From NCBI GenBank assembly GCA_037349105.1, contig JAYJMM010000113.1:248001-312000 (forward strand): a DNA stretch of 64,000 nt, read 5' to 3'. Both the position numbers and the translations under genes were made by a program. Below the pieces are notes generated by a model. That model had not been told where the DNA came from. It saw nothing but the letters and a program-made list of their open reading frames with translations, and made no database searches. Source of the DNA: Limnomonas spitsbergensis (lineage: Eukaryota; Chlorophyta; Chlorophyceae; Chlamydomonadales). Below, piece by piece: positions 43,056-51,290 of this stretch (its first letter is position 1; each line of letters opens with the position of its first letter).

Positions 43056-43856
43056 CTACTGATTCTGACCGCGACCCAGATCCTCCTCCGCCGCCCCTCG
43101 ATGGGCTGCGACCTGACTGGTATCTGTCATGTCTGTAATAATCTTCCTCCTGATCATGGTCTTCTCGTGATGGCTGTCTGCCTGCTCTTCCTGCGGAGCT
43201 TCTACTCCCATCAGGTGGCGGCCGTTCTGATTCACTTCTGCCTGGTCTGCTGTCCGAGCCAGGCCTCCAAGACTGTGCTCTGCCAGGTTCTGCCTGTCCC
43301 CTGGGCAGCTCCTGGTTTTGCTGGCTTGGCTGTTCCCTGCCCTCTGCCTGCCCTCTGGGCGGCTCCTGGCTATGCCGGCTTGGCTATTCCCTGCCATCTG
43401 CCTGCCCTCTGGGCGGCTCCTGGCTTTGCCGGCTTGGCTGTTCTCTGCTGTATGCCTGCCCCCTGGGCGGATCCTGGCTCTGCCATCCTGGCTGCGTCCC
43501 GCCTGTGTAATTCCTGGCATAGGAATCAGACTGTGTTTCCTCTCTGGCTTCCTGCATTCTTGGACCACTGCTTCGCACGCTGCCTGCATGCTCATCCCGC
43601 CTGGTTCCACTCGCTGTGCACGCCTGCCTGTTCCTCAGGAATTCCTCGATGTAATCCACCTGGGTTCCTTGGCATGTGTTCTCTTTGTCCTCGACTATGC
43701 GTAGTAATGCATAAGACTCTTGCCTGTTTGCTCTGCGTGTTGCTATGCCTTGCTCTGCCATCCTGGCAAGTGATCGGCTGGTCAACTCCGCCCTTTCGCT
43801 GGCGGCTGGGCTGCTGGCTCTGGGCGCTTCCCTGCCCCTTGGCCATCCTCTGAGGC
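43056..43856 (-). CDS. Gag N-terminal region with 18-residue repeats
   Basis: Overlapping frames (43056-43610, 43384-43785, 43592-43846) make up the N-terminal part of Gag. A 54-bp tandem unit at about 43290-43490 encodes RSRPEGRQMAGNSQAGIA-like repeats, about four copies. Because frames change around the repeat, unequal repeat copy number may be the cause of the breaks. No domain recognised. Confidence 0.55.
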
Positions 43857-44566
43857 TTGGCTCGCTGCTGACCTCGAAAAACTCAGATCTGAGTGTTGGG
43901 GTTGGCGCGGCCCTTGCCTGCTGCTGTGAAGTTTTTTTGTGAAGTTTTTACAGTCCAACGGGGCATCACATTTGATGCATGGGACTTGTGCCCGTAAACC
44001 GGTACATGCACTAAATATGCTAGGACAGCGAGCGAAAACCAATGACCCCCCTGGGCAAGCAACCAACACTCAACCACCGAGCAGTAGCGTGGGAATGAAC
44101 CCCATAGTGCAGCAGATTAGCCCCAGCCATAAAACATGACGTGGGTGCAAAAGAGTTCGGTTGGACGCCTCCTAGGAAAGACAGGTGAGTGTCGTAAGGG
44201 ACAGCGTTAGATTCTAATTGAGAAGGAAACAAGAAAGTTTTAGTGAAATTCTATGAGTCTGTGTAAAAACTGTGTGATGTGTAAGCGAAACTTCAGTGTG
44301 TTTAAGTGTTTTAAAATGTGTGAAATATGTATGAAACTGTGTGACACATAACTTAAGTGAGTTAAATGTTTTAAAAGTGTAATTTGCGTGTATAAATTAT
44401 TGAGATGAGTGTGTGCAACTTCTGAAAGTGAGCCATTTCAATGTTAAATTAGTGATTCAAAAACGATGATACAAACACATGGACCAGAGATAGGAATTGT
44501 GATAATCAAGGTGATAGTCATCCCAAGTCAAGACTCCCCCTTAACCTGACATATGAAAGCAAAAAC
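43857..44566 (-). other. AT-rich spacer inside the element
   Basis: Between Gag and the ORF1-like gene. 44220-44520 is rich in TGTG/TTAAGTG-like words (gtgtgtttaagtgttttaaaatgtgtg) and far more AT-rich than the rest of the element. It contains no ORF and may hold a promoter, an internal 3' end or an intron. Confidence 0.5.
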
Positions 44567-45914
44567 TCATGCGGCCACCTCCACCCCATCGACAAAGAGC
44601 CGAGCACGCGTGAAAAACACCCTCAACTTCATCTCCTTGGCAAACTGGAACTTGGGCCAGAGCTCATGCCGTGCCGACAACTCTGCAGGGGACATATCAT
44701 CCCAGATGGTGACATCCTTGCCTGCCAACTGAATCCTCCCATACACTATGCTCTCGGCCTCGCTGCGATTGCCCACGCGGAACTTGATCTTCCGCATGAA
44801 CTTGTTGTTGGGATCCGGCTTGCCCATGCGGAAGGCGCTGTTGACATTGATAGTGATACCCATGAGCTTGCACACTGTCTCACACACCAGAGCCGCACAG
44901 TCCTCCCCCAGACCACCCTCTGGCAGGCCAGATATCACGAAGCTGGAATCCCTGCTGTCATGCATGGCTAGCGGAGCAATGCCGTTGGCACCCATGCTGG
45001 CACCCATGCTGCTGCCACCTTTGCACCTCCCTGAGCTCCTCCGGCCGCTGCACTGCTGTTTCAAATCCTTCCCATGCCTGGACCTCCTCATCCTCTGGCT
45101 CGGATCCAGGTTCCACCTGATTTCCTGTTACCTCGTTGCACCATTCGTCTGCGAAGGCCTTAACAGCCAGGGCTGCTTCGCGTCCTGCCCCTCCCTTGGA
45201 CACCTGTCCAAGGGCGGCTAACAGCGTCGCCCTGTCCTGCCCTGTGTGGGGAATACCCATCATAGCCTTTGTTGCCCATCCCCGCAGATGATGGGCCTTG
45301 AACTCCTGAATGGCTGTGACCTGGTCCTGGAAATGCAAGAACGTCCTGGAGCAAACTTGCTTCCACAGGTCCGTTGCCCACTGCAAAATTCCTGCCCAGC
45401 CGATTGGCTGCATCTGCCCTTCTGCCTCCTCTTCGCCGTACACTACATCCCCAGCCCCGGAGCGTTCTGGCTCTCTAGGGCTGGTATCCTGCGCTCTTGA
45501 TGGATCGTGAAAAAACCCTCGCAGGATTTCCTTGTGGCTGTCGTCTTTTTGCATCTGGCTGCTAGATCCCTCCTTGGATTTCTGCACAGGTCTGCCCACA
45601 CTAGGCGGAAACCTGGACAGCGGCGTCCCGTAGACTGTGGATCCTGCCCCTCTTCTAACCAGCACTCTGCGCGGTCGCAGCTGCTGCCTTGGACGCAGCC
45701 CTGCCTTAGGCTGCCGCCCCTTCTCTTCCTGAACTGGGTCTGACAGTTCTTCCTCGGATATTAGGTCAGCCCAAGGCTTTCCTACCGGCACAGCTGATTT
45801 TTCCCTCTCCTTGCTGACCTGCGAGTCCTGCCTGCTTGCTGCTGGCTGGACCTCAGCTCCCTCGCGTTTGACCCCTGCAGGCACACTCCTGGCCTCCATT
45901 TCCTCTGCTGTCAT
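44567..45914 (-). CDS. L1-ORF1-like RNA-binding protein (frameshifted)
   Basis: An ATG frame at 45914-44958 (318 codons, Glu/Arg-rich, then a helical part) overlaps an ATG frame at 45091-44567 (174 codons). The second reads SSFVISGLPEGGLGEDCAAL, then FRMGKPDPNNKFMRKIKFRV, and ends SARHELWPKFQFAKEMKLRV and FVDG. This order (short RRM-like fold, then basic C-terminal domain) resembles L1 ORF1 (Transposase_22-type) proteins that coat LINE RNA. The two frames share equivalent sequence at about 44990-45030, so one frameshift would join them. Finding it inside a Ty3-type element is unexpected. Assignment is by pattern and moderately uncertain. Confidence 0.6.
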
Positions 45915-46600
45915 TCGCGGTTTGTCTGGGCAGGTTTATCACGGCCTGCAAACCCCCCTGGTGCTGCGGCTACCTTGGCCCTTTGATCCGGCTGGCTGGG
46001 CTCGTCTTTGACCCGTTGCGCAACCCTTGCCACCCTTGGCGGATTCTGCTGCGGCGTGGCTTCAGGCCCACAGTTCTGCCGTGTGTCACAGCTCTGGGAC
46101 ACCTCCGTTGCTTGATCCAAAATCAGCTCTGGTGTTTCCGCTTGAGTCTGCCACTGCTCAAATTCCAGGCTGCCCTTGGAATCCGCGGGCACTGGACCCC
46201 CTCGACCGATGCCTTTACGCGTCACTAGTGCTGAGCCTTCTGCCTGCGCCCCTGCCTCTCTGGGCGGTACGCGGCCCGGTTCTGGCACCTTGCAGCCTCC
46301 TGCGGGCGGTTCCACTGGCCCTGCCAGCTTCTCCGCCACCAACAGGGCTTCTGCAACCAGCTCATCGCTAGCTTCCATCAGGTTTACACCCGGCTCCAGC
46401 CCCCTCAGACGCCCACTCCTCCGTTGGACGTCAGGGTGCTGGTGCCTATCGGGATTCAGACCTACGTCTGTCATTCCTACAGGCAATTTTACGAACCGCA
46501 CGGTCCTGCAAGTGTGCTGGCGACACCCCCTACAGGATCTGCTAACGTTAGGCTTCTGCCCCTTGTTCCTACTGCAATCTGGTGAGGTTTTGCAAGTCAA
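45911..46600 (-). CDS. Upstream ORF of the Ty3-type element, unknown
   Basis: 229 codons opening at a TTG, so the true start is unclear; the ATG in MTDVGLNPDRH lies about 45 codons in. It has four Cys near the N terminus (DCSR ... SCRGCRQHTC), then acidic/Gln-rich low complexity. The stop overlaps the ATG of the next ORF (45914), which suggests coupled expression. No family recognised. Confidence 0.45.
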   Translation of the reverse strand: MTCKTSPDCSRNKGQKPNVSRSCRGCRQHTCRTVRFVKLPVGMTDVGLNPDRHQHPDVQRRSGRLRGLEPGVNLMEASDELVAEALLVAEKLAGPVEPPAGGCKVPEPGRVPPREAGAQAEGSALVTRKGIGRGGPVPADSKGSLEFEQWQTQAETPELILDQATEVSQSCDTRQNCGPEATPQQNPPRVARVAQRVKDEPSQPDQRAKVAAAPGGFAGRDKPAQTNRE

Positions 46601-47192
46601 GATCGGACGGCAGGGACAGCAATATGCAGGATAGGCCTCGCCTTTCTGCTTTTCTGCTCACTAATTTCAATCTGGCGGAATCCTCCTTCGCCTTTTCAGT
46701 TCTTCCCACCTTGCTGGCTGGGCTGCTTCTAGATGTCTCACGTCCTGCGTGGATGTCACACGCCCTGCGTGGATGTGGCCTCTTGCGTAGTGTCCGCTCA
46801 GCTCTGCGTCCCTGCGGGGATCCTTTGGCACACCCACAAGATTTGAAACTTGGATGTTCTATCCACAAGTTCACTTCTGTCAATGATGAAAGATTGGATC
46901 CACCCGATCACAATCTGCAGTCACACAGGTAATTATCTGCTGGGTGTATAAATCCACAGCCAGATCTTCAAGCCACTCCTGGACTCAACACTAAGCTGCC
47001 ACGCTCAGTGATTCTCAGGGTTTAACTTGGCAATCTCTCTCTGGAGATTACCACAGCAAAGTGCAGTTCAAACACTGTCCAAGGTCGTTTGCATGCAAAC
47101 AAAATTCCAATTCCGCTGCACAAGCACCTTTAGCAGGAATTGGCAAATCAGGCTGATCAGGCTAGATCCACTTCGTCCCTTTCTAAAGGACA
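46601..47192 (-). other. 5' leader of the Ty3-type element
   Basis: No ORF of note. Its first 22 bp next to B' (47171-47192) are the exact reverse complement of a segment inside B' (47595-47616) and B (29121-29142). On the minus strand this is followed by TGGATCTAGCC, which could be a primer-binding site set back from the repeat. Confidence 0.5.
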
Positions 47193-47817
47193 CGCGATGT
47201 GCGCTTCAGGTCCGTGGCGGACTTCTTTCCTCACAACAGTGAAGGACGCCTACGGGCAGACTCAGTGACTACTCACTGGCTGCGAGTGCTCAGCGAGTTA
47301 AGCTGCGAAGCTGGATGGCTTTGGGAGCGCAGGCCTTCAAGCCGTCTGGGCGCGATCCAGCAGGGCTATGTAAAGGGGCACTTACCGCGCGTCACGCGGT
47401 GAGGCGGCCGAGGCGTAGTCTGCGTACTTCTTCTTCGGCAGAGTTCTCGGTCCTCAACTGAGGATTCTATCTCCTGCTATAACAGCGGAGGCTGTATAGG
47501 CTTGACTTGAGTTAAGGTACTGACTTATGGGAACACTAGGAATGCAGAAGGTCTCATTCACAGATGACGGCCGGTGCTTGTTACAATAGAGGTCTGTCCT
47601 TTAGAAAGGGACGAAGTAACTAGTTTAGGCAATTGCCGGGATACAGGGACCCGGCAGGCCAATTCAGAGTACGGTAAATTATGCACCACACCCTGCGTAA
47701 GCGGGTTTCTAGGTCTCAGTTCAAATCAGGAGACTCCGCAGAGAAGCTGCGGAGGCTCCGTGGCCGCTATCGGTGGTTCAAACGGTTCTGTCACGTATAC
47801 GGTAATATACCGTGACA
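47193..47817. repeat. Terminal repeat segment B' (625 bp)
   Basis: Matches 28709-29343. It is not accompanied by an A segment on either side: internally it borders 47171-47192 and externally the LINE. Its outer 29 bp are an imperfect palindrome (TGTCACG at 47789 with CGTGACA at 47811). Confidence 0.93.
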
Positions 47818-48339
47818 TACAGCACGACATCGCCGCCGACATTACACGTGCCGTGTGGCAGCAGCGATAGCGGACAGATTGCAGCGTCAGGAGTACAGTG
47901 TATACCGGGAGCAAGTGCAAGAGAGGCGGCAGACCTGCCCCACGACAACTGCATCCTCCCAGAGATGGGAGGCACACTTGCAGCAGCAGTTTACCGCCAC
48001 TACGCCCCCCTCAGTTGCAACCCCACGGTCACATCTGCCCCCTGAGAAGGCTCAGCCGGAGGACCTAGGCATGGCAGCTGAACAGCTTGCCACCTTCTCC
48101 CACATGCATGTGCATACCGCTGCGGGCCTAAGCGGTATGGCAAGCTGGCCGTGGTAGAGTTTTCCGAGGGGGAGCAATGACACGTGATCAAGGACATGAT
48201 GGAGGACTGGATGACTTCAATGGTGGTGCTTGGGGGAGTGCCCAGTGCCTGGTAGCCAGTCAGGATTCAGCATATCTACAAGAAGGGGGACCCCCATGAC
48301 CCCGGTAATTACCAGGCCATTGCCATCACGAGTTTAGAA

Positions 48340-48395
48340 CAGTGCATACCCGCTGGGCCCTGCTGAACGCTCGGCCACGTGGGGCTGGTAGGGAA
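48340..48395 (+). repeat. Dispersed cassette copy (diverged)
   Basis: CCGCTGGGCCCTGCTGAACG then CTCGGCCACGTGGGGCTGG. It interrupts the RT frame between PGNYQAIAITS and LYRLYAGML, and GGNDxAVAITS-like sequence recurs after it, suggesting an insertion with a short duplication of LINE sequence (gccattgccatcacgag / gccgttgccatcacgag). Confidence 0.65.
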
Positions 48396-48605
48396 TGACT
48401 AGGCCGTTGCCATCACGAGTGTCTTGTACCGGCTGTATGCTGGCATGCTCACTGCCATCACTGATGAGTGGGCACGCTTGCACGATCACATCCCTCCTGA
48501 GCAGTTTGGTTTTCAACGGCGCCATAGCACGCTCCAGGCCGCGTATACCTCCTCAGACATGCAGTTCATGCACCACGGGCTTCTGGCGGCCGCAGCAAGC
48601 TGCAT

Positions 48606-49082
48606 GTGGCTTTTGTGGACTTCACCAAGGCTTGTGACTGTGTGCCCCATGGGCAGCCTTGGCAGCATCTATCTGAGCACCTTCACATGCCATCAGGCTT
48701 CTTGTGCGCCGTCCAAGCGCTTAATATAGGTGCAGTCTATGCGTGCACAGACGGTCATGAAAGCACTAGCCATGTTCCTTGCACCAGAGGTATCAAGCAG
48801 GGTTGCCCTCTCAGCCCCCTGCTGTTTAGCTACTACATCAGCGACCTGCCGGGTATTTTTGCAGCCAAACGCCCAGCAGAGGGCATTGTGCTGGAGGCGG
48901 GGCCACGACTCAGTTGCCTGTTATATGCGGACGATCTCTTCCTGCTAACCGGCATCCCGGCAGGGCTGCAGCACATGCTCGATGCCCTGCACTATTATGC
49001 CACAGTTAAACAGCTCCAGGTCAACGTCAGCGATGCCGAGATCTTGGAGTTCGGCAGCCACTTAGCAGCACAGCTCAGGTAA
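48606..49082 (+). pseudogene. LINE reverse transcriptase core (frameshifted)
   Basis: 158 codons containing motif A (FVDFTKACD), motif B (IKQGCPLSPLLFSYYI) and motif C (LLYADDLFLL), then QLQVNVSDAEILEFGS, where the minus-strand copy has NVNKTEILEFG. The N-terminal fingers region is in another frame ending near 48600, and the thumb and connection lie in a third frame from about 49129 to 49872. Confidence 0.85.
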
Positions 49083-49736
49083 CCAGCCCACACTTGCGTT
49101 TACGTCCCAGATAGGACAAGGCTGAAGCGTGTCCAAGAATTCAAATTGTCGGGCATCATTTAGCACGAGAGCGGCAGCATGCAGAAGGCCATGCAAGGTA
49201 GAGAGGTGCCTCTGGCTGCCGCGCTCACTGTACCATGTCCACCACATGGCCGCCAAGGTGCGTCTGAGTCATCATCTGCCTACACGCATTTGGTTGGCGT
49301 CTGTCTATGCGGCACCTGCGGCCAACTATGGTGATGTAGTGTGGGCCACCGGCCACCTCAAGCCGCGGCATTGCATCAGCAGCAGGATGCATTCTAACTT
49401 GCTTCAACACATGCGCGATGCTGCGGGGCTACCTGCATCCGCCGTCTGCTGGGGGGTCATAACTCTCATGACGGAGCTGCAGATCGACCTGTTACAGCAA
49501 GGTTGGGGGCAGCACGTACTTCGCTTCTACAACGCAGCGGTAGCGCCAGCAGTACAGCAAGACAGCCCCCTCATGCAGCTCGCTGTCACACAGACTATCA
49601 AAGGGCGCAGCTGGTGCAGGGAATTGCATAGTGCCTTGGAGATTCTAGAGCACGGAGTTGCCATATCAAAACTGATTCAGAAAGCGAATGTTATGCAGCC
49701 TCTTCCCATAACACATGTGCTGGCGCTAGTCAAGAA

Positions 49737-49800
49737 CGTTACACCTCTGGGCCCGCTCAAAGCTCGGCCGCGTGGGCGCCCAACTGTTCAGAAGGGAGAA
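49737..49800 (+). repeat. Dispersed cassette copy
   Basis: GTTACACCTCTGGGCCCGCT, then CAAAGCTCGGCCGCGTGGGC and GCCCAACTGTTCAGAAGGG, followed by an A-rich purine tract. It matches the minus-strand copy at 25700-25765 over the full length. Confidence 0.75.
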
Positions 49801-50296
49801 AAGAAGAAACTAAAAGGAAGAAGAGGGAAAGAAACAAAAGGAGAGGCCGGCACTACTGGAAGCAGCCTATGAGAGCACGCAGCTGGAGGTTACCGGCCTA
49901 GGGGATCCTAGAGACCCAGCCTTGGAGCATATGTCTCCGGCCGCCTACCGCGCCTGGTTTCAGCCAACGGGGCAAGGAGCCGCACCAGCAAGAGGGAGTG
50001 TGCTTGTGCGCACAAACTTGAGGCTGCGGCTCGGCGCAATTAGCACGGCCAACCCTCAGGGAAGGCGCAGCGGTCAACAGCGTGACACCCGCTGCTGCCA
50101 GAGATGCTGGGAGCGGGGATGGGTAGGACCCCCAGACGGTGCTACAGACTACCACACTTTGTGCCATGGCATGCTAGGGTGGGATGCTCTGACTTCGGTG
50201 GAGGATGTGGTAGCTTTCGTTGAGGCAAAGTCGTTTCAGAGGCCGGAGCTTCCTTTATCTTCGTTTTCCTGGTGTCTTTCTTTCTTTCTTTTATAA

Positions 50297-50821
50297 CATG
50301 TACGGTATGTAGACTTTAAGTTTTTACACGGACATGATTGCCAGATCTGCACGCCTGCATTCGTACAAATCAATGTCAGACTGGTGCCCTTGTCCTCATC
50401 TCCTGCCCGTTTCCTGCATGTGCTATGGTCCAGCTTCTGGCCATGCATGCGTACTACTAAAACAAACGTGTTATCAGTATACTTGTACCGCTATGTCAAT
50501 GAGCCTGTCATATCTGAGTCCTAACATTGCCCTCATGGAGGCAAGCGCGACTCAGATGTCCAGCCCCGCATACTGTTCGCTTCTAGCTCAGCATGATGCA
50601 ATGAAGCTTGCTCTTGATTGCAGTGATGCTCATTATTATGATTTCCATGTGCAAGACCATGTGCTTGACCATGTGAACCACATTCACGAACCTGGTAGCC
50701 AGTTATTAAAGGCATGTGTACACATTCACTAACCTGGTAGTTACACTGCGCACGAAACGTGCTGCTAGAGGCGGGCCATAATCATTCGCATCATACCGAT
50801 AGTTACCATGCTTATTGAGTT
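50297..50821. other. Stretch without a recognised gene
   Basis: Downstream of the LINE end. There are open frames on both strands but none resembles a protein. No repeat is seen. Confidence 0.45.
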
Positions 50822-51060
50822 GTTGCCTCGAGCAAGGCGATAAACTGTGCTCAACCTTGGCACCTGGCTGCGCCCAAATTACTTGGGCCTTAAATACCGG
50901 TGCAATATGCTAGTAGGACATGGTGTTGCCCCAAGCAAGGCGCTAAACTGCGCTTAGCCTTGGCACCTGGTTGTGCCCAAATCACTTGAGCCTTAAAAAC
51001 CGGTGCCATTGGCTAGAAGGACATGCCGTTTCCCCGAGCAAGGCGCTGAAATGCAATTCT
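50822..51060. repeat. 103-bp tandem repeat, 2.3 copies
   Basis: Units begin near 50822, 50925 and 51028 with GTTGCC(T/C)CGAGCAAGGCG and include CCTTGGCACCTGGCTG and CCTTAAATACCGGTGC. Confidence 0.85.
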
Positions 51061-51290
51061 GATCCCTAAATAAAATGTATATCATCATATCAGCCCCCCT
51101 ATTACCATGATATAACATAGCTGTTATCTCCCTAAGTAACATGGAATTAATCCGCTCACTTCTATGCATGCATAGTTGCATACAACGCCCCTTACTCCGT
51201 CTGCATGCCAGCTACTCGGCCCATTTTGCATGCTTGCTGCCCTACCTACCCTTACATTGCGCAAAATAAAGTGCAGAAAGTATTCCGTCA

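Larger units (their letters stand above)
28469..47817 (-). mobile_element. 19.35-kb Ty3/gypsy-type retrotransposon with methyltransferase and split direct repeats
   Basis: On the minus strand the order is: B' repeat (47817-47193), L1-ORF1-like ORFs, AT-rich spacer, Gag, aspartic protease, second CCHC protein, large unknown region, RT, RNase H, C5-MTase, DDE integrase with PHD finger, purine-rich tract (29602-29586), then A2, B and A1 repeats. Ends are TG...CA with a TACA duplication. Repeat copies differ little (2 substitutions in 240 bp between A1 and A2; about 10 substitutions and 2 indels between B and B'), so it is recent. Frame breaks separate RT/RNase H, MTase/integrase and parts of Gag. 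It is inserted in a LINE. Ty3 affiliation rests on domain order RT-RH-INT and the RT, RNase H and integrase motifs; no tyrosine recombinase was found. Confidence 0.92.
47818..50296 (+). mobile_element. LINE 3' part (reverse transcriptase and C-terminal finger)
   Basis: Continuation of the LINE interrupted at 28468. Frames give QRWEAHLQQQF (47980), IYKKGDPHDPGNYQAIAITS (48270), QFGFQRRHSTLQAA (48505), FVDFTKACDCVPH (motif A, 48615), RGIKQGCPLSPLLF (motif B, 48786), YADD (motif C, ~48925), the connection region and a C-terminal CCQRCW finger (50095). Catalytic motifs are intact but there are frame changes near 48260, 48595 and 49080 and several stops, so this copy is dead. A copy of the dispersed cassette lies at 49737-49800 between RT and finger. 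AP-type endonuclease plus this RT suggests an L1/RTE-like clade. Confidence 0.88.

Noticed and set aside
28469..47817. DIRS/Ngaro-type tyrosine-recombinase element
   Set aside because: The repeat layout fits, but a DDE integrase with HHCC, a retropepsin and a target duplication are present and no R-H-R-Y recombinase was seen.
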